From assembly GCA_963573305.1 (NCBI GenBank), contig OY754337.1:46637164-46701163 (forward strand): a stretch of 64,000 nt of DNA, in the 5' to 3' direction. The stretch's first letter is position 1. Each line of letters starts with the position of its first letter. Under the pieces are notes generated by a model. The model was not told the origin of the DNA, did no database searches, and was given only the letters and a program-made list of their open reading frames with translations. The position numbers and the translations under genes were made by a program. The stretch comes from Pyrrhosoma nymphula. Lineage: Eukaryota > Arthropoda > Insecta > Odonata > Coenagrionidae. Positions 40,362-52,835 of this stretch are shown piece after piece.

Positions 40362-43300
40362 CGTTACAGTTGTAACATGACCCTCCGAGTCCCCGGCAAG
40401 CATCGGGTTTCATTGCCGTCATAATGGCCGGTGACTCGAGAGGGGTTTTGCAGTAATCGCAGCCACGTCCGACGCCCATCGGATGTGTGGCTACGCTGCG
40501 GTAGGGTCATGCGTCCGCAGTAGACGGAGTGACCCCAGGATGACGGCCTTCTGCATGCGAGCAACTAGTGATTCCGCCTGTGCCACGCAGGACGGAATGC
40601 ACTTGATATAATCTATCAGCGAGCCCTTAACTCCACCGAGCACACCTATGATGAGGACCACCAGTTTCACAGAGTGTCCGGGGTACATCTGCCGAAGTTC
40701 CGAAAGCAGGTCTTGATATTTCGTCCGTTTCTCCACCTCTTTCGCATCCATGTTAGTTTCAGCCGGAGCCGAAAACTCGATCACGAACATGGAGCGTGTG
40801 AGGTGGTCGAGGAGAACGATATCAGGCTTGGTCGCCTCCAACTGCCTGGTGGTGGAAAAGGAGTAATTCCACCAGATTGTGCATTTATCGTTCTCCACGA
40901 CGGACTCAATATCTCCAGGGGCATAGGGCAGCACAGGTGTTTCGTCGATGCCATAATGGTGTCGAAGATGAAAGTATAACACTCGTAGGGCCGCATTGTG
41001 CCGAGCTAAATAAGCTGACTTGGCGTAATAACTACAGCCGGAGAGAAGGTGACTCAGAGTCTCCGGCTGGGCTCGGCACGCCCTACATCTCGTGTCCGCA
41101 ACCTCCGCCTTGAATATAATGCGGCGGTACACGAGTGTGTTTATGACACCATCCTGGCACGCGAGGACAAAACCCTCGGTCTCGGACTTCAGACCGGCGG
41201 AGCGTAGGAAGGCAAACGTCAGCTCCTTCGATAGCCCATGCTTTTCGATGCTTCGATAGAAACCTCCATGCATGGGCTTATCGGTATGCACCTTGAGCAA
41301 GGCCTTCTGCTCGGCTTTTTTTTATTTCGAGCTTGAGGACGTCTGCCTTCAATGACAAGATGGTCGTGTCATTGTCGCTTCCGTCGGATGACGGGTCGAA
41401 GTCGAGACCGGTTTCGTCCGCTGCCCTCTTTGCCGCCTGGAAGAGAAACGCCCCTGCTCCCGCACTCTCGTGATCTCTCACGAGATTGAGCAGGGGGTCC
41501 CTGCTTTTCAAGACTCGGCAAGCTGTGCCCAGGACAACTCTGTTGTGGAGACACTCCAGACTCAATAGTCCTCTACCACCTACATTGCGAGGGAGATACA
41601 ATCTGGCGACGGAAGATTTCGGATGAAGACTTCTATAGATGGTCATCATCTTCCTCGTTCCCCTATCGAGATTCTGCAACTCGTTGACGTTCCACTTCAT
41701 GCATCCGAAGGTATACAGCAGTGTAGGAACCGCGAACATGTTCGTGGCAAGAACCTTGCTCTTGCATGACAGCTCAGAACTCCAGATGTTCCTGAGAGTC
41801 TGTCTGTATTTGGCGGTGATCCTTCCCTTCACTGCTGCAACCTCCTGCATTCGGCGCTGGGGGACGCCGAGATATTCATAGCTGCCATCGTCCTCGAGGT
41901 GACGAATGACGCTCCCGTCAACAAGTTGCACGTCTTCTTTGATCTCCGAAAATCTTCCTCTCGCCAGGTGGATGGATGCACTCTTGTCCAATCCGAACTC
42001 CATCCCTATAGCCTCACTGTATTCCAGTACGGTGTCCAGGGCAGTGCGAAGGTCTTTCGCATTAGAAGCGTACAGCTTCAGGTCATCCATATAAAACAAA
42101 TGGGTGACCTTATGCTTCCTGTCACCTGGAACACCGTACATGTATCCTTTACCTCGTCGGAGCCTGAGGGACAGGGGTAGGAGGGAAATACAGAACAGTA
42201 AGGGGCTCAAGCTGTCGCCTTGAAAAACGCCACGGTGGTATGTTACCAACTCTGTGGAAACTGACCGCTTGCCTGAGGTCAGAACGAAGCGCGTTTTCCA
42301 GAGTGGTAACAGGCGTTGGATGCAGGACACTACCTTTGGGTGGACTTTCATCAACTTCAGCATGGCGATCAAAAGCTCATGCGAAGTGGTGTCAAAAGCC
42401 TTCTTGTAGTCCACCCAGGCCATTGATAGGTTTCGCTTATGCCGGATGGCATCCTGGCATATGCACCTATCAATGAGCAGGTTGTCCTTGCATCCCGCGA
42501 TTCCCCGCTTTGAGCCCCTCTGCTCGTACACCTCCTCCCAAACCGGCTGGACTTGGTGTAGGATAAGGTCGCTCAAGATCGAGGTGAACGCCTTATATAC
42601 AGTGTTGAGGCAGGTTATAGGGCGGTAGTTCTTTGGATTGGACAAGTCTCCCTTCTTAGGTATTAAAACCGTGCGTCCCTCAGTCAGCCAAGGTGGAATT
42701 GGTTTTCCACCATTTAGAAAGGACGTGAAGATTCTGGCGAGGTGTTGGTGGGTGGAAGTAAATTTCTTCCACCAGAAGTTATTCACGGCATCCATTCCTG
42801 GAGCCGAGAAATTCTTCTTGCCAGAGAAGGCCTTCTTCACGTCACTTTCGGTGACTGAAAGAGGTCCATCCACATCTTGTAGGTGGCGGTCACAAACCTC
42901 TTTAAAGAGGCCTACGGCCGGAGTGTCTCCGTTGAATGGCTTCGACGTTTCGTATATTTCCTTCCAGAAACGTTCAACCTCTTGGACGGGTGGCGGAGAT
43001 TCAACGACAGGCGGAGGTGGTCGAAAGAGACGGGACGGCTGAAGGAGAAAGGTGGCATTTTCTCTCACGCCCCTACTCCTCTTCAGGAGTTTTTTCCGGG
43101 CCGTGGTGAGTGCCCGTACTCTATCGACCGCGTGCTGCTTAATGGTAAGCAGCACGTTTTTATTCAGCGTGTGATGGTTGTACCTGAGACTGCGCGCTAT
43201 GCGCCGAACTTTAGGAGTGAAAGTTCACCCAGATAAGATGTATTCCATCACACACTGAATTCTCGACGCCTGTTGTCTCGCCTGCGTGATCTTGGCCTCC

Positions 43301-44094
43301 AACTGTTCAAGCCTCTTTGCTGCTTTGTCCTCCCAAGAGGTGTTCTTTTGGGAGTAAGCCATAATTTTGTCAGCAGCATAGACCACGCAATTTACCGTCC
43401 AAAGGTCCGACGTTTCCGTTAGGATTTCGTCGATAAGACCATTCAACTGGGGCAGGTGGTTACCCCGCAGAGAGATCTTCCGGTGGATGTCTCTCTGCCT
43501 AGGATGTCCATCATCATAAGATATTGTGCTTAACAACCGCGTTCGTAGTTCAGCGACGGCCTGACCAGCTTCATCTCCATTTTACATAGACTGCGGTATG
43601 AGTGCCGTTCTAGCCTCAGGTGGTGCAGAGGCTGCCTGTGTCGGGGAGAGTGGTCTGGCCGGTGGTGTGTTCCTCTGAACTGGCGGTTGGTGGAGAGTTT
43701 CCTTTTTTCGCAGGTGGTTGGCATAATCGCGCAGATTCTGCTGCGATAGGTGGTCGTGTTCTGGATGCATCTCACACCACAAAGAGTGCATCCTTGCCAT
43801 ATACCCCCTGCGTTCGGGCTCGCTGGCAGCATGGCATGCGAGGAGGTCGCCCCTTAGGGTTTCCGTCCACTGCATCCGGGCTCCCGTTACGGTGGTATTT
43901 GTATTGCCACACCCAACTCCACTAGGGCCCCCATCCGAGAGGGGCCGGTTGTGGGTGGCTTTCTCTGTTTTCCTATTGGGAACCAGTTTTACTGCGTGTA
44001 GGGTGGTTAGCCCCACACGCCGACGTCCACCATTAGCCGGCAAGAGCCGTTGCCAGGTACGCCACGTGGAGGCTGGTGGTCCGGATTTCGTACC
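40362..44094 (-). mobile_element. R4/Dong-type LINE (restriction-like endonuclease class)
   Basis: Minus-strand non-LTR retrotransposon, about 3.7 kb, with an att-rich tract on the left and ttattattattatta on the right. One frame covers almost the whole element, broken by two in-frame stops and a homopolymer frameshift. The 3' end reads tgtaacgaaaaataataat. Elements of this clade are known to favour simple or rDNA targets; Dong of silkworm is associated with TAA repeats, as far as I recall. Confidence 0.8.
40491..44043 (-). pseudogene. R4/Dong-type ORF: N-terminal region, RT, CCHC knuckle, restriction-like endonuclease
   Basis: The N-terminal part (44043 to 43582) contains WTETLRGDLLACHAASEPER and ends at TAA 43582-43584. 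The same frame continues to TGA 43225-43227, then runs 625 codons from 43155. In that numbering: RT YRPIT at 177-181, motif A WVDYKKAFD with D249, motif B FQGDSLSPLLF at 311-321, motif C YMDD at 355-358. A one-base difference in an A8 run (41316-41323, minus strand) shifts the frame. The last 269 codons hold a CX2CX8HX4C knuckle (CRACRAQPETLSHLLSGC) and a PD-(D/E)XK-like core (KPDIVLLD, then FVIEFSAP, then KYQDL). The lack of an APE endonuclease and the C-terminal restriction-like domain place it with R2/R4-type LINEs. Only three lesions. Confidence 0.85.
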
Positions 44095-47000
44095 CTTATT
44101 ATTATTATTATTATTCTATGATAGGTTGTATTAGATCCATAGAATTAGCGAGATTACAAGTTGGAAATCTTTCAAATATCATTTTTCCCGCACGATTATG
44201 GAATACAATAGCCTGTAATCGAAGCGACCAATAATACTTTTGTTAACGGTAAGTAATGATTTTTTTATTCTCCCTTATTCTTTTTTCATTTCTGAATGTT
44301 ATTCTAATTTTTTGACAAATGCATTATGTGCACGTAATATTCTGATAGTTTTGCATGTAAGCATGACTGAACTTCAACTATCTGCGTGATGTACGAGTCC
44401 ATTGTCAATCCCGCTTGAATAAAATTATAGTGAAAATAATCCCATGCGAAATCTCCTAACTCATGCGTTACTAAACAGTGTATTTGGTAAAATATCGAAT
44501 AATATTATGACAGTGTGTTTAACGGTTGGTTCACATCTGGTGTGGAACCACTCTTTACCACACACCCTTAAGGTGAATTTCCGGGGACTATCACGTAAAT
44601 AGATAGATAATTTCCATTCTTATTAATTATGCTGCCGATATCTTCCAAGCTTTCCTTGCATACAAAAGACCATACATGTATTTTAATGAATTGTTTCCTT
44701 GCATGCATTAACTTTCCCTCCCAATGTCCTTAAAAGATTATAAAACTTTTAGCACAATATATAAAACTCTGGGTCCAGAGGAGATGCCTGCATGAGATTC
44801 AGTGAAGAACCTAGCTTATAAAGCAAGCCCACTATGGATACATTTCTTGACATAATATTTGAAAAGACCCCAAAGGAAGGTCCAATAGACTGTATAATAG
44901 CCCTCTTCACGACAAAATCTATCAAATAATGGGAAAGAAGACGCGGCAGCTCGCAGGGTAGTTTATATAAGAAGTGCATACTACTCGAATCGACAAATAT
45001 TTTGGCGAATATATAAATAAATGGACGTCGCGGGGTTTCTCCTCACGATAACCCCTCACTCCATCATGAAACACGGATCGATTCCACACTGCTGAGTACC
45101 TACGTATGACTCTACCTCAAAGAGGTAAAGCACAGCCTTTACGACTTTGCCATGCTCTTCTCGCGGCAAAGTCACTTATTTCTGCGGGGAAGAAAGGCAG
45201 TGGCTTGATTGGATCATTTCACGCGCCCGAAATGGGGATGAGAATATTTCCGAAACCGCACTATAATTTCCCCGTTTTGATAGCTTGAGGGGCGAGAACT
45301 TGCACCCCATGTTGCCCTAATGAAATCTTGCTCGACCACAAAAATGGGCATCTTCAAAGGATCTACGACGGCCGTAGTTTGTGGATTGCTTCGACACCCG
45401 CAACAACCCAATGTCTATGTGCTATATAAATGAAAGCTGTATCAACCGTAGAAATTAGAAGGGAATTTTACTTATTTAGGCATTAAGACCGAACTCTAGG
45501 CTTCATAAAATTAACCAAAGTTATAAAAGAGCATCTTTCTTTCAAAATTATGCATCATAGTTTTTAGTGAATGATGTTCCTCGGTCGAGAATCATTCCGG
45601 CGCCTTCTTGGTGAGCTTTTATCTCTGTGGGCAATCCAACTTAGCCATAGCATGATTTACGGTCTATGCACAGAGCTCCATACACACTACTGAGAGCGTT
45701 CAGCTTGAAGATGACTTTTTCATAGAGCTGTATATGGATTCTAAGTGACAGTCAATTATTTAGAGAAAGAAGTACTCATTAAATAACCAAAATTTTACTG
45801 TGTCGATGTGCTAACATTTGCTCCACCATTCTCCTCCTTGCAACACCCATGTATGTTACTGAAACCGAATCTAGAACTTTTCGAGTAGTAAGCGAGTCAC
45901 TTCCCTAGGTTAATCCGAATGCGATACGAAAGTTATTTTTAATTTACGATATCTGCCACAACTATGACACACGTAAGGGATTTATCGCTGATAGGCATTA
46001 TTTTCTTCCCCCTATTTTGCTTGAAACTAGAAGAATACGACAAGGTACTTTCAACTATTGGTTAATGTTGAAAGTTTACGAAAGAATTATGAGTACATAG
46101 TCACCTAGAAAATGGATCTGGGTATTTCAGTGCAAGTCCTCAGAGGTGAAACATGAAGATCGAAATAAATTATGGTTATGCAAATACAAGTCCGGTAGGT
46201 GACAAAATCAATATCAAGCTGCATCAGCAGTTATACATGCGCACTTTATAACAGTTATGATGAATCCTATTTAGGAAAAACTCCGAACAATAGAATATAT
46301 AATTAAAGAAATCACTTTAAACATTCATTCGTTCAATTTATTTTCCATTGGCATGCATCCCTGTAGGGAGCATGTAAATTCGGATTTGCTGAAGAAAATG
46401 GAAATATCAAACGTGGGTAAGAGCCAGAATTATTTATTAAAGCTTACTAAATAAAAAACATAAACAAAGCATTCATCCACATGAAACTGAAATATTTTCC
46501 TGAAAGGACAAAATATATCTCCCTACAGTAATGAGCAATATTATTTACGGTAGGCCAAAAGGACTGGAGACTACCCCCACAGTGAATTTTCTTTCCTTCT
46601 TGAGACTCAAGGAGATTAAAATAGTAATTTTGCCTTCTTTAGAAACACAAGGAGCCACTTTTCCAAGCGCCAAACGCTGACAAATATATCAAAGATATAG
46701 TTGCTGTTGAAATAAAACATATTTATTCACACCGTGTGCCTCTCAGAAAGCGACATGATTCAATTAGGATTCGTTATTTGCTCCACTCTGTGATTCAAGA
46801 GGAAAGTCACTGACTCAAGCCTCACCACGAAATGAAATTTCTCGCATCTCACGAAATTTTCCCGATAAGCAAGCGGAGGGTATTGGCCAAATCCGAGGAG
46901 AATATTGCGAAGATTAGACAGTGGTTCCAATTAAATACGCCGCCCTAAAATAAGGGTTTCAAATATTACCCTTTCACCTCACCCTCCTCATTATTGTCTC

Positions 47001-47490
47001 AACCATGGATTGTAATTTCATAGGAAAGGCTGGACCTCGTGGGATGTAATTAGAGATTCTGTGAGGACGGAAGTCGAAGAATTGAAATCATTTTTCTTAG
47101 ACATCCACAGTCCAACTATTCCTCGTTCGGCATTACTTAATCAGGAAGAAAAAGGAAAATTGATGAGAAATAAGACTGGGTGGGGGGATAGAGATTATGT
47201 TCAGATGTTGGAGTGAGGCAAAAAAATTCTAATTAGTTACCTCGGAGGTTCATCACATTCGCAATTCGAACTCCGTTGCGTAACTAACGGGATCACAGTT
47301 GCGCAAAGAATGCCAATCAGTCCTATAGGAACGGCGGGTTACTCGGCAGCAAAGCTTGCATAACCCACTGATTTTCATGTCTGCCCAATTATGGCGATGC
47401 GTTTCGTAGAAATTGCCACGAGCCCAGGACCGGGAATGACCCCGGACCTTTGTCTTGCCGTGCAAACCAGTACGAAAAATCTAACATCAT
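44095..47490. other. (TTA)n remnant, then non-coding, nothing recognised
   Basis: Starts with ttattatta repeats that flank the LINE. At 44538-44575 there is a diverged copy of the palindromic block seen at 22640-22690. No gene recognised. Confidence 0.4.
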
Positions 47491-47493
47491 AAA

Positions 47494-47645
47494 GCCTGGG
47501 TAGCGACGAGGTCTGCGCACTCACCCAGCATCCGTGGTTCGAGTCCCGGTACAAGTCGAGTTTCTTTTTTCTCGTGGCAACTTCTAAGAACTCGCGAAGT
47601 CCGTTAAAGCAAGAAAGCTGTGGCGGATTTCGGCGTTTTGGAGGG
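47494..47645 (+). repeat. tRNA-derived SINE
   Basis: A-box-like tgggtagcgacgagg (about 47497) and a strong B box gtggttcgagtcccggt (47533-47549), followed by a T-rich segment and a body ending gctgtggcggatttcgg, a tail also seen in the SINEs at 27.6 and 28.2 kb. Confidence 0.6.
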
Positions 47646-48960
47646 TTTGGCAAAAACTAACAATAGCTTGATATACTGGTATATCGCAACTGCTTTAAAT
47701 GCGAATTAGTTTTCTTTTTGTTCTTTTTTCCATTTTTGGACGTTTTGGGTCACTAGAATCATAGATTCATCAATTCTTGCAACTGATATATATTCAAATT
47801 AATATTTTTTGTTTTTTTTTATTTTTCGGTGTTTTTGGGTACTATAACCAGAAATTCATCAAATTTGAATCGGCAATAAAGTGCGATCAAACATGAATAT
47901 GCGATAAAACGAAATAACAGCGATATATTTGCGAGTTTACGCAGTTCTGAGCATGTAACGGCGAAATTATTACTTACAAAAATATTATACAAATAAAATA
48001 GTACAAAATAAACGAAAATAATACTAAATAAAACCAAGGCCTCGACGAAATATTTTGATGAAACGTCAAAAAAGACAGCTTCGTAGTACATTCATTGTTA
48101 TAAATCTTGCCGCTCACAAGCAGCACTAGTGCACCATGAAAACGCCGTGACGGCGCGTTGTGCTTGGTAACACCGTACGTAATTTTGAGTTGTCCTAAAT
48201 CTTTCCGTCCGAGCTCACGTACGTTGTTGTTAACAGCGCTACTCCCATTTGCTACAATTCAACTCGAACGAGGTTTCTTCTCTATTTCTGTAGTAAATGA
48301 ACCGATGAAGGCATTTTTCCTAGTCAAGTTATCAATCCCAATCAAGTTACTTCTCCATCTCTTTAACTTGCCTCGATGTTTTACTTTCATGACTCATACG
48401 GTATCGAGTGGAAAAAATGCCTTCATCGGGTCACTTACTGCAGAAATAGAGAAAAATACGAATCTGTTTTGCGGGTTGCCTACTGAATACAATGATGATC
48501 CCTGGGGGCAACGTAGAAGGCCATCTAATCGATGAAAAATGGGCATTTTCTTGGCATATTGAGGTTTTAATGCCAATTTTCATAATTAAATATCTTGTTA
48601 CACAAAAATGTAGTCACACTGACCGAAAAAAATAAATTACAATGTTGTTGTTTTTTGTTTAAATTTCGAAACTTTGAGGCAAACATTCTGACAGAAGATA
48701 TTACCGATTTGGAAAAACATGACATTTGTAATATCGATGCGGGTTGACAACTTTTGCCGAGTATTACAATTCGCTCCGAGAAAAAATTGAAAAAACGAGG
48801 CACCCTAGAGGACACCTAAGCAAAGGCATAGGACCAGGAATTTATGACAGTAAGGTCCTTGGCCAACTTCCGGACCATTCTTAATTTAATTCTCCAGTTT
48901 GAATATAAATAACTCTTTCAATAAAAAATAAACTTCATATTCACTGTCAAAGCTCAACTA
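47646..48960. other. Non-coding; one short inverted repeat
   Basis: Contains an inverted repeat of about 44 bp (48279-48322 and 48408-48451; ccgatgaaggcattttt and its inverse) with an 85-bp spacer. No gene seen. Confidence 0.45.
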
Positions 48961-48966
48961 TTTACC

Positions 48967-50461
48967 GTGATTAGTAGTAGGTACTTGGAACTTTCTTTTG
49001 ACAGATATGTAAGAGGCTCAGGAGATTTGCCAAAAGGAGATAGGTTACGCCAGGAGTACTTGCCCAAGTGTGGGGAAAAGGAAAATGAACGAACCAAGAT
49101 CGACTTTGCTGACCAACGAAGACTTCTTATTTGTTATGAAACTTCAAACAGCAGAAGTCGTTGCTTATTTGCTGTTTTATTTAAAACAGCCACCCCAACA
49201 GATCAGCAAAACGTTGCATTGGTAAGTTGCTCGTTTCTAGAAAAAGCCAATGGCACAACTTCTTGTCAAGCTATAATTGACGCTCCACAATTATGAAATT
49301 TCATTTGAAAACATAGATGGCCTGGAGTCTGATTTGGCACGTTATATGGGAATTTGTTTCTCAGGCATGTAAGTTGTAATAGGCAACGACCGTATTCCCC
49401 TTCAATGTTGGGCACATAAGATTTACCTAATAGAAGACGTGCTCATGAATGAACTTCCCGAATTAAATATGCTAATCTCCAAAGTGAAGATGGTGTTCCT
49501 ACATGGAAGAAAAATAAAGCATTTATATGCAAGTTTTTTGAGAGAAAAGTAAAAGGATATGGTCCCTGCGCTATTCCCAATCCCTGTCATCAAAAGATGG
49601 AATACTTTGTTCGAAAGTGTCAAGTACTTGGGATCATATATGGATGCCCTGATTCAGTATGACGAGTTAAGTGCCAGTGCCATTACCGTCTGTGAAATGT
49701 TTGAGAACGAATTTCAATCTTTGTTGCTGAAAGCTCAAGTTTCATTCGTCTGTGAGATATGCCAGCCTTTCATAGATTTGATTGAAACATTCGAAGGATA
49801 AAAGTACGCGTTTTCCCACCTGATTTGGAATAAGTTGGAGTCATTCAAGTCACTCAATTAGTATGCCAAGGGCTCCTTTTCTAAAAAAAAAACAACTAGG
49901 ATTTTGGCTGAATTTAAGAATGCCAACAAAAAAGCATCGGCATACATGAGCCTAACATCGGCATCTGAAAAAGGTTTACATTGATTGATTGACATTGATT
50001 CACCATGTGAAGCAAATAAACTTTATGAATACACGGGAATCCCATTTAATCCGGCAATTGCAGGACAGAATCTCCTGGTAAGTTTGATATTTCATCTGTA
50101 TTTAACTTATATGTAGGCAGATTACTGGGTCAATATCAAAATAATAAGTATAAAGCCTAGTTTCCCTGCATTTAAGGGCCCGAGCATGGATGGCTTCCTA
50201 GATGGCTATAGATACTTTTACTGCTATATACTTCGACAAGTAAAAGAAGATACCTCTGACGTCAAGCAGATTCTGCTCGCAACAAATTTGGTAAACCCAG
50301 AATTTTGTAATGCTGCTCTGCGTACAACATGGGCTTTCGTAAGCAGTGTTGATGCTGAGCGCTTTTTCAGCCAATATAACCTGGTTTTAACAGACCGCAT
50401 AAATCTACTCAAAGACTCTTATGTTGAGACTTGCTCGATAACAACATGTCCTGATGTTTAA
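48967..50461 (+). pseudogene. hAT-type transposase relic
   Basis: Broken frames in order: RGSGDLPKGDRLRQEYLPKC near 49011; GNDRIPLQCWAHKIYLIEDV near 49384, the block around the catalytic region; a frame 49559-49801 with IPVIKRWNTLFESVKYLGSY; and a C-terminal frame 50186-50461 with WAFVSSVDAERFFSQYNLVL and TDR, the hAT dimerisation signature. Several stops and shifts. Terminal repeats not located. Inactive. Confidence 0.75.
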
Positions 50462-51310
50462 CAACAAGAATTGGGACTAAGCCCTCCACCCTAAGTTTAA
50501 GTTAAAAATGTTCTGTAAGCTACTTAATGGTATGGTAGGGTTCTGAACATTTACAATCCAGATTATTCCTCTAATTATTGTATTCCTATAATTATTGTAT
50601 AGTAAGATAATTGTAGGATATTATTACATGTTTTTATATCACATAATTATGCAAAACCAAACTTTTTTTTTTTTTTTTCTCATTTTATTGCCGCCTAATT
50701 ATTGAAATTCGCTAAAAAATAATAGCTGCTACATAGGTCGATAAAGTAAAATTGAAAGTGCCATAAAATGAAATTTGAAAATGCTATATACTAGTATCTC
50801 TAACAATAGCCTAATGTAAAAGTAATTTAGCAAATTTACGAATATAATAAGACCCATAACCATCCATAACAATGCACTTACATAATGCTACGTACATTTT
50901 CAAATTTTATTCTTTTAATTAACCTCGGGATCTGATAAAACCAACAGTAATGATAAAAATAACAGTATATTTATGTCTTGATTTGATCATATGCAAAAAA
51001 TTACATGCATAAAGGAGGAAGTTAAAATTACCGGCAAGGATTACGATTCTAAAAGCAAAATGTACGTTAGAGGCTAGATAAAATTAAGATCCGTACAATT
51101 AAAAAATATAAGGTGAATAACTTATAATAACATACCTTGGCTTGTGATTCTGTGAGCCCCGCCGAGTTCATGGGCCCCGGGTCCACCGCCCAGTACGCCC
51201 ACCGCTAAATCTGCCGCTGCAAGTAAACCCCGTCACCATGTTTACGAATTTAAGTAGTTTTCACGAAATTTATATTAATACAAATAAATATGTGTGCGAG
51301 TACTCTATCT
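50462..51310. other. Non-coding, includes a poly-T run
   Basis: A poly-T run at about 50663-50679. A GC-rich block at 51150-51240 (gccccgccgag ... cccgggtccaccgcc) stands out from AT-rich surroundings but matches nothing I know. Confidence 0.4.
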
Positions 51311-51315
51311 TTTAA

Positions 51316-51343
51316 TTTCGACGGTTTACAGCGTCATTTTCAA
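51316..51343 (-). ncRNA. Hammerhead-like core (U3/A8 variant), left arm
   Basis: UUGAAAA, stem GACG/CGUC, GAAAU. Confidence 0.4.
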
Positions 51344-51391
51344 ATTCCACTATAAGGCTTTTCAAGGTCATGGAAAATTACTTCAAATTCC

Positions 51392-51419
51392 CTGAATATG
51401 ACGCCGTGAGCCGTCGAAC
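51392..51419 (+). ncRNA. Eroded hammerhead-like core, right arm
   Basis: CUGAAUA, stem GACG/CGUC, GAAC. Eroded at the G8 equivalent and in the GAAA box. Confidence 0.35.
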
Positions 51420-51420
51420 T

Positions 51421-52830
51421 AGATCGTTAGAATAAAAAAGTGTGATAAACAGTACAAAGTCCCCTTTATTTGTTAACACGGGGAGATTAATAAAATTTCA
51501 CAGCGTTGCGACAGAATCTGGCAGGTTTACGCAAACAGGTGTCTATTAGGGCTTGGCGAGTTGATAACCCACACGACAGAGCTTTCTGCTATATATTGGA
51601 AGTCCGTAGGAACAAATCCGAGAGAGGTCGCTTTACACTGATATTTTATTTTGTTAGATAAATTCAAAGGTTAGTATTTATTAAACGTTTTTTGCTTCAC
51701 TCTGCGTTTTCCCACGAAGTATCAATATTTAATTTCCTTGAAGGACGTGAAATTTATATCTTAAGAAGATATCCCCTCTACCAAATGTAAATTACCGCTT
51801 AGTATTCGTCCCTGATTTACGTAAGTCATCAGATCCCGGAAAATTCTCCTTATTAATACTTTTACAATGATAAATATCGTTCATCAGAGAATTTGGAATC
51901 TCTAGTCTTCATGACATGTTCACGAGTTAATCACGCATTTTTAGAGTATTTCCTGCATTCATGAACTATAAATCCAATACTCTCTTAGGGTTTAGGTGGA
52001 AGTTAAGGGACAACCTAGTCACAAGCTCACACCAATAAATAACTATATTTCTATCTTAAAACACTACCATAAATACGGAAAAATTATTTTAAATGAAGTC
52101 GTCCGACTATTTGCAAAATGATTTTTTTATAATTGGAGAAATTGCATAATAGTAATAAATAGCTCTAAGATTAAAAAAGTACTTTAGCGCATGAGGTTCT
52201 TGGACAAATCGCACATTTGCTTTCGAATATTAAAGTTGTTGATTGAAAATTAATAATGTATGGCTAATTTGAAATAACATAGGTGACATGCATAAAACAT
52301 ATTTGATCGGAGAATTTCTGACCTCTTAAGAGGATGTCAACTTTACCAAAGGTTGAAAGAACAAAATTAAATAAAAAGACAACGAAAATGAACTCAGGGT
52401 CATCTTTTCTTCTTTGACTGTTGCACCTAAATCTGTTACCCTTGAGGAACACCTAGTATTTTCTGCTTGGATTACTAGTTAGCACTTTCGTACAATGAAC
52501 CTTTGTAGCTTGTATCATACTTAATATGCAGGTACTGAGGTATGGTAGTGCGACGTTTTTTTAGCCACGGTACAATAAATTCTAGCTGCATTTACGACCA
52601 TTTTAACACATTTCATACATTTCATATTCCTTGCAAAATGTACGAAGGCTTTCTGGATTACGATCTGGCACACGATATTTTCGAGTTTACGACTTCTGGT
52701 ATGCCGAGACTACAGGCAACGAATCTGAATCTTATGAAGCAAAGGAACGCTACGAAGCTTTTCATGCGCTTTAAACCCCGCATGTTCAAGAACTCGCCCA
52801 TTCATAGTCTCTAGCGATATATATCTTCAC
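51421..52830. other. Non-coding, nothing recognised
   Basis: One 90-codon frame at 52542-52814 has no recognisable motif. Confidence 0.4.
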
Positions 52831-52835
52831 TGCAA

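Larger units (their letters stand above)
51316..51420. mobile_element. Old hammerhead-like palindrome
   Basis: Inverted arms of about 26 bp (51316-51341 and 51395-51420) around a 53-bp centre, each containing a hammerhead-like core, minus left and plus right. No TA flank. Confidence 0.55.

Noticed and set aside
40491..41300. Host zinc-knuckle nuclease gene
   Set aside because: It continues an R4/Dong-type RT frame after a one-base shift and shows the LINE domain order.
1805..47552. tRNA genes at the several A-box/B-box sites
   Set aside because: No complete cloverleaf or acceptor stem could be drawn and the sites are followed by SINE bodies.
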